From contig NC_057864.1 in the NCBI RefSeq assembly GCF_019393635.1, positions 440,942,322-441,006,321 of the forward strand: DNA of 64,000 nt. Reading direction: 5' to 3'. Position numbers and translations under genes: made by a program. Source of the stretch: Dromiciops gliroides (lineage: Eukaryota; Chordata; Mammalia; Microbiotheria; Microbiotheriidae). Position 1 is the first letter of the stretch. Every line of letters begins with the position of its first letter. The notes beneath the pieces were generated by a model that made no database searches, was not told the DNA's origin, and was given only the letters and a program-made list of their open reading frames with translations. Below, in pieces: positions 42,101 through 48,885 of this stretch.

Positions 42101-44623
42101 TGCTCGGATTGTTATGACAATGCCAACATCTACTCCAGGACTAGAGAATATTGTCCATATACCTATATCACTGAAGAGGATGGTCTGGACCAAGCGCTGT
42201 CCAGCCTCATTGTTCAGATGCCCCAAGAGGCTTGTTTGGCACATCCTTCCCCAGAAGCCTCAGGAGACAGAGATGTGTCCATCTTCCTCACCAACCACGA
42301 CAGGATAAATGAGAAGGCACTTGCATCCACACAGATGAGCAGTGGTAAGGGTCATGTGATGTTTTGTTTTCTTCTCTCAAGAGTGACTTTATTTTCCTTG
42401 AGTTTTAACTTTGAACCTTGTATAACCTTGGTAGTTGGCATTGTGCAAAATTAATTGCTCTGATAGAGTATTTGGCTAGTTTCATAATGATGAATTTTGT
42501 ACTATAAACTGGAACCAAGGATTTCAAAGTATTGAAATATCTAAGAATTCTGTTTTTGTGAGAATGAAACTTTTGGGTGCTAACAAGGTGACACTATTTA
42601 AAATTCACAGGGCATATAGGAATTTGGGCTTAGTTAGAAAAATGTGTGTCTTCCCCTCTCTCATCTTTTATTTTTAGTGGAATAACAGTGAATAAAGTGT
42701 AAAAATAGTAGTAGGAAGACTGAAAAATCCTTCCTTTTTTGGTAGTCTTATTAAGAAGAGTAAAAAATTTCCACTCAGTTGGCCATAGCAGCTACTAGAT
42801 ACTATGAGATAAATATGAAATATTTTTATCACTTGCCAATTTCCTGATTTCTTTTGTGGGATATGCTCAAGGCTGCTCTTATTTAGGGGTACACCACAGA
42901 GTAGCAGTTTGGGGGAGGGAGAAAGTAAGGCAGTAATTTCCCCAAACACAGCCAAAGAGGAACACCTAATGCCTTGTACTTGGGCTCTTGGTAAATCTTT
43001 GTTTTGTTTGTTTTTTTTGTTTTTTAAGTGTGGCAATTGGGGTTAAGTGACTTGCCCAGGGTCACACAGCTAGTAAGTGTTAAGTGTCTGAGACTGGATT
43101 TGAACTCAGGTCCTCCTGACTCCAGGGCCGGTGCTCTATCCACTGCACCACCTAGCTGCCCCGGGAAATCTTTGTTGGATGACTGAGTGAATGAAACCGA
43201 GCTCTGTACTTAGCTGCTGAAAAGCACCTTTAAAGGATGCTTCTTCAGCTGGTCAGCACATTGGCTTCTTTTGCCACCCTGGATCCTCTGGTGAAGGGCA
43301 GGATGACTCAGGGTTAGGAGCAGCTGTGGAAGAGGAGAAGATAGAAGGAATATACACATTGAATATTTGCAAAGTTTTCGGGGCTGCCCTGAGGATATAT
43401 CTCTTGAGAAAGTAACCTAAACTATAACTCAAACTGTGTTCTGTTATCAGACAAGAAGCATTTCCCCAGGCTTTTGTGAGCAAGAGAGTAAAGGTTTGTG
43501 GGGAGTATAAATGGGCTACCTAAGTCAGAAAAGTGTCTTTATTGAAGTTACACCCATCATTGTCATTACTGCCACTGCTCAGAAAAAGACATTAAACAGG
43601 GCCCTATCTATTGCATTTCTCCCCGGGAAGCTAGGTAGTGGATATGAATACTACAAAGGGATACCACAATATCCGAGTCTTCTTTCCTTTAGTGGTCTCT
43701 GTTCTTTTATCTTTCCAAGTAAGGAAAGGAGCAAGTGAGAGGCCTTTGACTTTATTTGTCCATTCATTATTGTTCTAAAGGCCTTCTCATTCTTAACTTA
43801 CTCCGTTTTTGTTTGTGAGTAGTTTTTTCAAAAGTATTTGGCTTTCTGGTCCCAAACATATAATCTGTGGCATGACTTTTTTTTTTTTAGTAAGGCAGTT
43901 GGGGTTAAGTGACTTGCCCAGGGTCACACAGCTAGTAAGTGTTAAGTGTCTGAGGCCGGATTTGAACTCAGGTACTCCTGAATCCAGGGCCAGTGCTCTA
44001 TCCACTGCACCACCTAGCTGCCCCATGACTTTTTAAATTAATAAATCAACACTATGAGTTCTACAAGTGCTTGGGAGTTATAGTCAATGTCACCTGGAGT
44101 TGAATGCTTCTACGTGTTTTATTTTTATGAGAGGAGTGTCAAAGTGAAAGATCTTTCAGTCCTGGTTTAGGTGGAGAAGGGGGGGTGGAATGGGGCACTA
44201 AAGTTAGCCCCATAAATCATGTTTCTTAAATGTATTATGGTCGGTAATATACTTGCTGTGCATTTATTTCCCTAGGAATGTCTTTATTGAGGAATACTGA
44301 AAAGCCTTATTTTTTTAGACATTGGTTTAAGAAAGGAAAGAAAAAAGTCATTAAAAATGAATTTTGATCTTGTCTTGTTTGGTATTTTATTCTCAGAAAC
44401 ATCACAGCGACCATTATGGGGCATAAACAAAGAACTAGGACTCCCACAATCTCACTTTTCCCAGCAGCCAGTCCTTGAGTCACCAGGACTTCTCCAAAAT
44501 GAGAGCCTGACAGAAAGTGATGAGGACCATTCTGCTTCTCCCAGACCCTGTCACAGGCTACAAGACCACACCTTTGACTTCAGCAGGACTCAGAACATAC
44601 AAGATGGCAGTGAAACTACATGA
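8929..44623 (+). CDS. LRIG2: LRIG2, leucine-rich repeats and Ig-like domains protein 2 (18 coding exons, complete)
   Basis: Single-pass plasma-membrane glycoprotein. Known of the family: LRIG proteins modulate receptor tyrosine kinase and BMP signalling; LRIG2 restrains ectodomain shedding of neogenin in axon guidance; human LRIG2 mutations cause urofacial syndrome. Seen here: joined exons give 3,192 nt, 1,063 residues. Residues 1-45 form a hydrophobic signal region; C48, C52, C54 and C61 form LRRNT; LRRs run from about 86 to 444; LRRCT (CDC...C...C) about 446-499; Ig domains about 500-605, 607-699 and 701-790, each with a Cys pair and the second Cys in a Y-x-C motif; TM about 812-836 followed by a basic MRRK stop-transfer; tail to 1,063 ending QDGSETT. 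ATG 8929 is in a strong Kozak context and is the first ATG after 8,634. All introns start GT and end AG. Paralogues LRIG1 and LRIG3 share the fold, but the residue matches point to LRIG2. Confidence 0.97.
10712..10857 (+). mobile_element. tRNA-derived marsupial SINE
   Basis: Full copy in intron 1; duplication 'aaaaagtgcttggaaa' / 'aaaaagtgttgggaaa'. Confidence 0.94.
11519..11710 (+). mobile_element. MIR/CORE-SINE
   Basis: 'gtggaaagagcaccggtttt' ... 'tgtgtgaccttgat' ... 'cttcatctataaaatgaaag'. Confidence 0.7.
11905..12040 (-). mobile_element. MIR/CORE-SINE fragment
   Basis: 'gtgacttgcccatgatcaca' then 'gttgaactcaggcattctg'. Confidence 0.6.
12120..12275 (-). mobile_element. MIR/CORE-SINE fragment, weak
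   Basis: 'gggatttgaacctaggtctt' then 'ggctctctatacatta'. Confidence 0.5.
13430..13592 (-). mobile_element. MIR/CORE-SINE fragment
   Basis: 'catcatagagctagagttgg' ... 'gaacttgccttgagtcatag'. Confidence 0.6.
13983..14220. mobile_element. Short TIR-flanked DNA-transposon relic
   Basis: Begins agggttcttaatcttttt and ends gaagttaagaacat, so the ends are inverted copies of each other; interior has 'ctggtgaagcctatggaccc'. Looks like a small non-autonomous (hAT-like) element. Confidence 0.6.
14250..14430 (-). mobile_element. MIR/CORE-SINE fragment
   Basis: 'tagaattagaaccagaaggg' ... 'gatgggaaaactaaggccca'. Confidence 0.6.
14768..14921 (-). mobile_element. tRNA-derived marsupial SINE
   Basis: Full inverted copy with a long T-run; duplication 'ctcattatgtctt'. 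Confidence 0.95.
15222..15380 (-). mobile_element. tRNA-derived marsupial SINE
   Basis: Inverted copy ending in a C-run; duplication around 'attcctttat'. Confidence 0.92.
15470..15636 (-). mobile_element. tRNA-derived marsupial SINE
   Basis: Inverted copy, T/G-rich tail; duplication 'tgcttaattgtttt'. Third minus copy within 900 bp. Confidence 0.94.
16265..16535 (+). mobile_element. MIR/CORE-SINE, near full length
   Basis: tRNA-like head, 'tagctttgtgaccctggaca', core 'aactgtgaaatgggtataat', and the L2-like 3' end 'agtcacttaataaatgctta'. Confidence 0.75.
16935..17214 (+). repeat. CT-rich polypyrimidine tract
   Basis: About 280 bp of almost pure C/T on the + strand, with ctgtctct-like units but no strict period. 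It abuts a MIR at 17,215. Confidence 0.9.
17215..17450 (-). mobile_element. MIR/CORE-SINE
   Basis: 'cactttacaattagtatctc' ... 'tctccattttatagatgagg' ... 'aggatttgaactcagacctt'. Confidence 0.7.
18107..18255 (-). mobile_element. tRNA-derived marsupial SINE
   Basis: Full inverted copy; duplication 'taacctctttactt'. Confidence 0.94.
18905..19090 (-). mobile_element. MIR/CORE-SINE fragment
   Basis: 'gttgaggaaactgagcccca' then 'aggtttcaaacccagatctt'. Confidence 0.65.
19525..19670 (-). mobile_element. tRNA-derived marsupial SINE
   Basis: Inverted copy; duplication 'gctgatgacttttt' / 'actgatgacattttt'. Confidence 0.93.
20360..21120 (+). mobile_element. L1 3'-end fragment (ORF2 end plus 3' UTR), decayed
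   Basis: Contains 'gaaatgcaaatcaaaac', 'gttgtaaaggttgtgataaaa' and 'tttgatccagagatcccattg', hallmarks of the L1 ORF2 3' end, followed by 3' UTR-like sequence. No intact frame. Confidence 0.75.
21140..22130 (-). mobile_element. L1-derived fragment, antisense, decayed
   Basis: Shows the reverse complement of the same region: 'ccagagtggttggatcattt', 'cagctccaccagcaatg', 'gcatcagttcaaataagtt'. It lies tail to tail with the + fragment before it. Confidence 0.75.
22180..23560. promoter_or_regulatory. Candidate conserved non-coding block in intron 1
   Basis: About 1.4 kb without any recognisable SINE, L1 or MIR inside a repeat-packed intron. It is AT-rich with many TAAT/ATTA cores, e.g. around 23,080-23,160. 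Function is inference only. Confidence 0.25.
24058..24218 (+). mobile_element. tRNA-derived marsupial SINE
   Basis: Starts gggggggtagctaggtggcg; tail (a)n then (gaaa)n. Confidence 0.92.
24413..24596. mobile_element. Short TIR-flanked DNA-transposon relic, same family in the other orientation
   Basis: gaggggttcttaagttgg ... aaaaggttaagaacccc; the inner 'gatccatagtcttcagcaga' is the reverse complement of the matching part of the 13,983 copy. Confidence 0.65.
24868..25040 (+). mobile_element. MIR/CORE-SINE fragment
   Basis: 'gagtactggattgggagtca' ... 'gtcatgtgactttgtgcaga' ... 'tggctctaaacctg'. Confidence 0.6.
26299..26440 (-). mobile_element. tRNA-derived marsupial SINE
   Basis: Inverted copy lacking part of the caattggggtt segment; ends ccacctagctgccccc, 208 bp before exon 2. 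Confidence 0.92.
26649..26714 (+). CDS. LRIG2: LRIG2 exon 2: first LRR
   Basis: 66 nt, phases 2/2, residues 86-108. Acceptor ttttatag, donor gtaagt. Encodes [13 protein letters not shown]..., the LxLSxNxL signature of an LRR, joining exon 1 as TSL-DLS. Confidence 0.96.
26715..27655 (+). other. LRIG2: LRIG2 intron 2
   Basis: 941 bp, gt...ag. Contains a fragment of the old 'tactatgtgc' interspersed repeat at about 27,190-27,275; otherwise nothing recognisable. Confidence 0.85.
27656..27730 (+). CDS. LRIG2: LRIG2 exon 3: LRR
   Basis: 75 nt, phases 2/2, residues 108-133. Acceptor tctccccag, donor gtaagt. Encodes [19 protein letters not shown], essentially identical to human LRIG2 as recalled. 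Confidence 0.97.
27871..28005 (+). CDS. LRIG2: LRIG2 exon 4: LRRs
   Basis: 135 nt, phases 2/2, residues 133-178. Acceptor ggtcttcag, donor gtaagt. Contains [17 protein letters not shown] followed by the MQLKYL start of the next repeat. Confidence 0.97.
28006..28330 (+). other. LRIG2: LRIG2 intron 4
   Basis: 325 bp, gtaagt...cag. No repeat or other element recognised. Confidence 0.9.
28331..28474 (+). CDS. LRIG2: LRIG2 exon 5: LRRs
   Basis: 144 nt (two 24-residue repeats), phases 2/2, residues 178-226. Acceptor tttatttcag, donor gtaagt. Encodes [18 protein letters not shown] and [17 protein letters not shown]. Confidence 0.97.
28566..28709 (+). CDS. LRIG2: LRIG2 exon 6: LRRs
   Basis: 144 nt, phases 2/2, residues 226-274. 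Acceptor ttttaaag, donor gtaagt. Encodes [18 protein letters not shown] and [19 protein letters not shown]. The intron before it is only 91 bp. Confidence 0.97.
28710..29252 (+). other. LRIG2: LRIG2 intron 6
   Basis: 543 bp, gtaagt...gcag. No repeat recognised. Confidence 0.9.
29253..29396 (+). CDS. LRIG2: LRIG2 exon 7: LRRs
   Basis: 144 nt, phases 2/2, residues 274-322. Acceptor attctgcag, donor gtaagt. Encodes [18 protein letters not shown] and [19 protein letters not shown]. Confidence 0.97.
29611..29754 (+). CDS. LRIG2: LRIG2 exon 8: LRRs
   Basis: 144 nt, phases 2/2, residues 322-370. Acceptor ttatttacag, donor gtaagt. Encodes [18 protein letters not shown] and [16 protein letters not shown]. 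Confidence 0.97.
29755..31679 (+). other. LRIG2: LRIG2 intron 8
   Basis: 1.9 kb, gtaagt...cag. No young SINE at all; the second half (31,080-31,640) looks conserved and is listed separately. Confidence 0.9.
31080..31640. promoter_or_regulatory. Candidate conserved non-coding element in intron 8
   Basis: Repeat-free block with homeodomain-like TTAATTG and CTAATTGC cores, TAATATGCTAAC, and CACAATTAGGAATTGTTAG, which contains the short palindrome AATTAGGAATT. Composition is unlike the repeats on either side. Regulatory role is inference. Confidence 0.3.
31680..31760 (+). CDS. LRIG2: LRIG2 exon 9: LRR
   Basis: 81 nt, phases 2/2, residues 370-397. Acceptor attcttgcag, donor gtatgt. Encodes [20 protein letters not shown], a slightly long repeat as in the human protein. 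Confidence 0.97.
31761..32607 (+). other. LRIG2: LRIG2 intron 9
   Basis: 847 bp, gtatgt...cag. 32,230-32,360 resembles the 3' part of a MIR/CORE-SINE; the rest is unrecognised. Confidence 0.85.
32608..32679 (+). CDS. LRIG2: LRIG2 exon 10: LRR
   Basis: 72 nt (one 24-residue repeat), phases 2/2, residues 397-421. Acceptor tgtatttcag, donor gtaagt. Encodes [19 protein letters not shown]. Confidence 0.97.
32823..32891 (+). CDS. LRIG2: LRIG2 exon 11: last LRR
   Basis: 69 nt, phases 2/2, residues 421-444. Acceptor tttgtttgcag, donor gtaagt. Encodes [19 protein letters not shown]. Confidence 0.97.
32892..34851 (+). other. LRIG2: LRIG2 intron 11
   Basis: 1.96 kb, gtaagt...tag. Contains one minus-strand SINE (33,474-33,648) and an old 'gtgctaggcac' repeat fragment at 33,960-34,075. 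Confidence 0.9.
33474..33648 (-). mobile_element. tRNA-derived marsupial SINE
   Basis: Inverted copy with a (ggtt)n-type tail in intron 11; ends ccacctagctgctccc. Confidence 0.92.
34852..35015 (+). CDS. LRIG2: LRIG2 exon 12: LRRCT cap and phase adapter
   Basis: 164 nt, residues 444-499. Acceptor ttgtgtgtag. Contains [31 protein letters not shown] and DFVC: the Cys pattern of a C-terminal LRR cap, with WLLQWL on the packing face. It enters in phase 2 and leaves in phase 1, converting the LRR phase to the Ig phase. The donor is gtttgt, which lacks A at +3 and +4. Read-through adds [14 protein letters not shown] before a stop at 35,057. Confidence 0.96.
35016..35797 (+). other. LRIG2: LRIG2 intron 12
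   Basis: 782 bp with the unusual donor gtttgt and acceptor ttccacag. A faint MIR-like stretch at about 35,470-35,560; nothing else recognised. Confidence 0.85.
35798..36118 (+). CDS. LRIG2: LRIG2 exon 13: Ig domain 1
   Basis: 321 nt, phases 1/1, residues 499-606: one whole Ig domain. Acceptor ttttccacag, donor gtaaga. First Cys in VTLTCTAV, Trp in STAWRKDSE, second Cys in [10 protein letters not shown]-x-S/T sites appear in VNVTL, VNFTD and SNYSH. Confidence 0.97.
36340..36570 (-). mobile_element. MIR/CORE-SINE
   Basis: 'taacaatttacatttctgca' ... 'ttcacagatgaagaaatgga' ... 'agctgggcctgaaccctcag'. Confidence 0.65.
36863..36879 (+). repeat. 17-base poly-G run
   Basis: Uninterrupted G run in intron 13, preceded by gaggctc. 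Confidence 0.9.
37245..37485 (+). mobile_element. MIR/CORE-SINE, near full length
   Basis: 'cctggagtcaggaagacttg', 'ctgtgaccccgggcaagtca', core 'cctcagtttcctcacttgta', and 3' 'gttcatagtaggcacca'. Confidence 0.8.
38487..38768 (+). CDS. LRIG2: LRIG2 exon 14: Ig domain 2
   Basis: 282 nt, phases 1/1, residues 606-700. Acceptor ttgatgcag, donor gtgagc. I-set pattern: [23 protein letters not shown], then [15 protein letters not shown]. This exon is nearly identical to the human one as recalled. Confidence 0.97.
38769..39388 (+). other. LRIG2: LRIG2 intron 14
   Basis: 620 bp, gtgagc...tag. One full + strand SINE with perfect target-site duplications; otherwise unremarkable. Confidence 0.9.
38994..39139 (+). 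mobile_element. tRNA-derived marsupial SINE, intron 14
   Basis: Near-consensus full copy; perfect 'agatataactaatc' duplications on both sides, so apparently young. Confidence 0.96.
39389..39838 (+). CDS. LRIG2: LRIG2 exon 15: Ig domain 3, juxtamembrane and transmembrane helix
   Basis: 450 nt, phases 1/1, residues 700-850. Acceptor cccttctag, donor gtgaga. Ig3 shows [22 protein letters not shown] and [12 protein letters not shown]. After a short stalk ending HEDDGWTT comes the ~25-residue TM helix starting [14 protein letters not shown], then [10 protein letters not shown], the basic start of the cytoplasmic tail. Confidence 0.97.
39839..40770 (+). other. LRIG2: LRIG2 intron 15
   Basis: 932 bp, gtgaga...tag. 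An old interspersed repeat lies at about 40,340-40,520 ('gtgctaag...ctccaggagctcacaatc'). Confidence 0.9.
40771..40920 (+). CDS. LRIG2: LRIG2 exon 16: cytoplasmic tail
   Basis: 150 nt, phases 1/1, residues 850-900. Acceptor tttccatag, donor gtaact. Encodes [19 protein letters not shown] and ...[16 protein letters not shown], strongly conserved tail sequence. Confidence 0.97.
41107..41259 (+). mobile_element. tRNA-derived marsupial SINE, intron 16
   Basis: Full copy, tail (a)n(taat)n; duplication 'ttataaagaaaata'. Confidence 0.95.
41290..41450 (-). mobile_element. MIR/CORE-SINE fragment
   Basis: 'caagggactgttg'-type opening is degenerate; 'gattggaacccagatcctcc' is clear. Confidence 0.55.
41470..41645 (-). 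mobile_element. MIR/CORE-SINE fragment
   Basis: 'cagggtcatagatttagagc' ... 'tttgaacccaggtctttctt' ... 'tctattgtaccatgctgac'. Confidence 0.65.
42078..42344 (+). CDS. LRIG2: LRIG2 exon 17: cytoplasmic tail
   Basis: 267 nt, phases 1/1, residues 900-989. Acceptor catctttag, donor gtaagg. Starts [20 protein letters not shown] and [16 protein letters not shown] (tyrosine-rich, conserved). The later part ([20 protein letters not shown]) diverges and seems several residues shorter than the human segment as recalled. Confidence 0.95.
43004..43162 (-). mobile_element. tRNA-derived marsupial SINE, intron 17
   Basis: Full inverted copy; duplication 'gtaaatctttgttt' / 'ggaaatctttgttg'. Confidence 0.94.
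43880..44023 (-). mobile_element. tRNA-derived marsupial SINE, intron 17
   Basis: Full inverted copy; duplication 'catgactttttt'. Confidence 0.95.
44397..44623 (+). CDS. LRIG2: LRIG2 exon 18 coding part: C-terminus
   Basis: 227 nt to the TGA at 44,621. Acceptor ttattctcag, phase 1. Encodes [20 protein letters not shown] and ends [24 protein letters not shown], matching the human C-terminal motif. The same exon continues as the 3' UTR. Confidence 0.96.
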
Positions 44624-46665
44624 AACATGCTCCACGCAGACTGGCATGTGGGCACACACTCCAGTCCCCAACTGTGTATGTACTACCTCAGAGCTCAGAG
44701 GAAACCCCGAGGTTCACCTTTGCTTTCCTGTCATGTTTACAAGGACAACTGAGTGGGCCGTGTGAGCTGGTCACTGCAGAGGAGGGAGGAAGAGTCCAAC
44801 TTGCTCCTCTCTGAGGTCACAGCTGATCAGGAGAGGGCCTAAGTACATGACTGATACAACAACCATTTCTCCTGGGCCCAGCTGGACCTGTCCAGGTTTG
44901 CAGTTGGAAGAGGTCGGAAGAATGTGATTGCTGCTTACTCTCTGGAGAGAGCTTGGCTAATTTACTTGGTCTTCTGAGAAGCCCTTCTAAAAGTGTACAC
45001 TAAGTTTTTCTGTAACCATAAGCCTCCCTTTGAGTTGGTGCTTTCTTTTTCCTGGCGACAAACAAATCACATCCTTGTTTTGCCATATTGGTACCAAGTT
45101 TAGGGCTTTGCATTTTAAGTTTTTTGTCCCTGTCGGACTGGGACAGCAGTTGTAAATACATTTTCACTTATAAATATTTTTTGTATTCACTACATGTAAA
45201 ATGTCAGCTTAATGTAAATATTTTTTTAATATGCCAAAATTATGTAATATTCTGTGTTATTTTGACAGCTGCTTAGTAGACCAGAAATGGCTTTTGTAAA
45301 ACTTGGAAAGTTTAAAGAATTTGCATTGAAAACTTCTTACTGATTGAGAAGTCTGTGTGTGTAAATAGGGTACCTTGTGATACTTCACACATAGATTGCC
45401 ATCCTGGTGTGACCAACACTTTCTGTATTCTTTTCATTGGCAGAGATTCACACTTTTTTGTTTTCTTCTGTGAACTGATTACTTGTCCTCTTATTCCCTT
45501 TATTTTGTAAACCTCAGGTGGTACTGTGCTTTTGATCCAAAGGGACTTGTTTTGTTCTACTAGCCATATTTACATGTGGAGCTGAGGGAACAACCTATTT
45601 CACCAAAGACATTCCTTTCAAAATAGAGAATGATTTTTTAAAAAAACAAAAATGTGCTACATGTAGATAAAGCTTTATCTTATGTGTAGAGTGATAAGTC
45701 CAAGGAAGCTGTCAATGGAGAAACTATTGCTCTGTGAGGTCTTTGGCTCATTGTTTGTGTAAATGATATTTAAGGCAGATGAACTTTCCCCACCAAATGA
45801 TGATTCTGGTTACTAAACATTTTGTTTGTAAGGTAGTGACTTTAAGTGGACAAAGAAAAATAATGTTACATATTTCTTTTTTCTCTTAAAGTTTTCCTTA
45901 CAGCTTCTAAGTCTATTCTTATGGTCAAATTCAGTACCCAAACCCAATTATGATTTGAGCCATTTAAAAGGAGGTCAGTCACTAATTATCTTACTAAAAC
46001 TTTCTTATTTAATGTACTTCTCAAGAAGATCTAGATTGCCCCAGAGACTTCCAAGCTGTCCACCAGTGATTTCAGTTAAGTTTCATTGATTCATTTTTAA
46101 TTCCTGTTTCCCTTATCCCACCAGCACTTTCTTGATGAGATAACACTGCCTTTCCCTTGTTACTTCCTTTCTTCGCTAACACAGACCAACAAGTGGACCC
46201 TTTTACTTAGGATCACCTTTCAAAAACATCTCTTCATTTAAAAAAATTTTGAAAGACAGACCTACTCTTTATCCCTCCCTTTCTTGCCCCTCTCGTTACA
46301 ATATGAGCCACTTCGAAAGGCTCCCTTCCTGGTCCAAGAAAGACCAACTCTTCATGAAAGAAAGCTTCTTTCATAGAACACCTTAGGTTAGAATGAAGGA
46401 AGAGGCTTGCTTTATGGCGCTCCTTAGACCAACATATCTGACTCCCTTCCTCCGTGGCAGGAATGATGGCATGGTAACGAGCCAGAAAGAGTGGGGAAAG
46501 AACTCTGTCCCTTGTTAGCCAAAGTGATGGCACACGGCTTATCCATTCCTTACCTATATTTCCCCATTCAGTGATTCGTTGCTATCCTTAGCACCTCCTA
46601 ACTGGTCAGCCTAAAACGTTTGCACTCTGTTTCTGGGATCCTTAGATCTCTTCAGCAACTTTTTT

Positions 46666-47085
46666 TAAAGCGAAGATTATTTTTTTATTTTTTCCAATTA
46701 CATGTAAAAACCATTTTTAACATTAGTTTTTTAAAATTTGAGCTCAACATTCTCTCTCCTCTCCTTGAAAAGGCAAGCAGTTTGATACAGAATCATCCAA
46801 AGCCTATTTCCAGATTAGCCGCGTTGGGAAAGAAAACACAAGAAAGAGAAAAAGAGAGTTTAAAAAAAAATACACTTAGGTCTGTGTTCAGACTTCGTCA
46901 GTTCTTTCTCCGGAAGTGGATAGCATTTCTCATTCTCTTGGAGTACTGTAACGCTGAGAATAGCCAAGTCATTCACAGTTGATCATGGTACAGCATTGCT
47001 GTTGCTATGTACAGTGCTTTTCTGGTTCTGCTCTTTTCACTTTGCATCAGTTCGTGTAAGTCTTCCCAGGTTTTTCTTCTTCAGT
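46666..47085 (-). mobile_element. L1 3'-end fragment in the LRIG2 3' UTR
   Basis: 'tccaattacatgtaaaaacc', 'gaaaaggcaagcag' and 'ctttgcatcagttcgtgtaag' match the fragment at 52.9-53.3 kb. Confidence 0.75.
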
Positions 47086-47769
47086 ACCTTTTGGTGGATC
47101 TGGAGAAGGGGCAAAGCTAGCTAAATTCTAAAAAGAAGTGAATTTGAACAACCGAATGACTCAATGCTTGCCCCAGGAACGGGCATTACTGAGGCTTCTT
47201 TGTACATACATTTTTGACCCAGCGACAGTACTAATGTTCCGGTAGCAATTTAACCACACAGTTCAAACAAATTTAGTGGCCCTACAGTGTTTGTTCTAAA
47301 TAGTGTAATGTCTACCTAATGCTAATATAACAGACATCCTTGCTTAGCTCCCAGGCAAACTGAAATGCTCAGGGTTGTATTTTTCTGATCTCTGCATTTC
47401 AGCAGGGATAGGCAAGTATTCCTAATTCATCCATTTGTGTCTCTTGACCGATTGATTACCTAATTTCACCTGAAAAAATAAGCATTATTTTTCTTAGTTA
47501 CCCAAGGCTTACTGTACCATAGACTTTTAGGCCGAGCTGAGCTTTTTTACCTTCCTGTTACAAATCACCTTTCTGGAGTGCTATCCTCAGTGTATTTATT
47601 TCATTTATATCATTTCAGAATAGGTAATTAACCTGTACAAGATCAATTACTTCCATATGTCACTTGGAAGATGAAAAGGAACCTCAGGATGTTGGCAGTT
47701 CAGACTCTATTCCAATCTACCAAAAAGTGTTGGGGGAGGGGAATTAGTTACAGTATCAGAAGCAGTAAG

Positions 47770-47938
47770 TGACAGGTTTAGTGCAGGAAGAGACTTCATG
47801 TCAGTCTACCCACTTACAGATGAAGAAAATGAGTCCCAAAGAGATTGTGAATTGCCCAAGGTCACATAGGTAACTAAGCAGAAATTTGAACCCAGATCCT
47901 ATGGATGCAAATTCAGCAGAAACCAATTCACTGTAAGG
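47770..47938 (-). mobile_element. MIR/CORE-SINE fragment in the LRIG2 3' UTR
   Basis: 'cccacttacagatgaagaaa' ... 'ttgcccaaggtcacatagg' ... 'gaacccagatcctatgg'. Confidence 0.7.
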
Positions 47939-48259
47939 AAAAAGGGTTTTTTTTGTCATTTGTTTTAAAGATGGAGTGGCCTTCCTCACAAAGTAGTGAG
48001 AAATTGTTCAAGTAAAGGCTCAGTGACACGCTATTAGTGAAATTATAGAAGACATTCCTACATTAGGAAGGAGCTTTGACATAGGTGACCTTCGAGGTCC
48101 TTTCCAGTTATGATTTCTGTGAAATTCCCACATTTCCAGGGGATTTTGAAAATCCCACCATTTTCTTGTTTTCCCACATGGATTTTGCCCGATATAAAAC
48201 CATGGCTTGGATCCTTTATTTTTTTCCTGTTAAGTATCTTAGTCTTTATCCACAAAATG

Positions 48260-48430
48260 TGAGTAAGCGGAAAGATTTGGCATTAAGGGCACAAGGTTCA
48301 GATTTTGAGCCCTGCTGTTTCCTGTCGTTGTAACCTAGGACGAGTCATTTAATTTCTCTTGTTTTTTCATCTATAGAATAGCAAGCCTGACTAGGTAAGC
48401 TCTAAGGTCTAAATCCTATGAGTCTCCAGA
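48260..48430 (+). mobile_element. MIR/CORE-SINE fragment in the LRIG2 3' UTR
   Basis: 'aacctaggacgagtcattta' ... 'tttcatctatagaatagc'. Confidence 0.55.
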
Positions 48431-48715
48431 AAATGTGACATTGGTGGGGAAAGTAGAATTAAGAGCCTAGCACAACTTTAAAGCACATACGGATCATGTG
48501 TTATATGGGTCCCATGCTGCTCCTTGAGCTAAAAGGAACCTTAGAGGTCACCTAATCCAACCACCTGCTGGGGAAATGAAAACCCTCTACAATATCCCCA
48601 GTAAATGGTAATACTCAATGTCTGCTAAAGCTTTTCCAGTTTGGCGTAGCTTTTATGGTAATGGGGGATCACTTCCATTCTCTTTCCTCATTAGTCGAGA
48701 GGGCGTTGTATTCTT

Positions 48716-48866
48716 TTGTTTTGTTTCGTTTTTGGCGGGGCAATGGGGGTTAAGTGACTTGCCCAGGGTCACACAGCTAGTGTCAAGTGTCTGAGGCCGG
48801 ATTTGAACTCAGGTACTCCTGAATCCAGGGCCGGTGCTTAATCCACTGCGCCACCTAGCCGCCCCA
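48716..48866 (-). mobile_element. tRNA-derived marsupial SINE in the LRIG2 3' UTR, first of a tandem pair
   Basis: Inverted copy ending ccacctagccgcccc. Shares the diagnostic variants 'gtgcttaatccactg' and 'cctagccgcccc' with the next copy. Confidence 0.95.
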
Positions 48867-48885
48867 ATGACATTTCTATTTTTGT

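Larger units (their letters stand above)
42345..44396 (+). other. LRIG2: LRIG2 intron 17
   Basis: 2.05 kb, gtaagg...cag. Two minus-strand SINEs; the intervals 42,345-42,990, 43,180-43,860 and 44,040-44,390 hold nothing I recognise. Confidence 0.9.
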
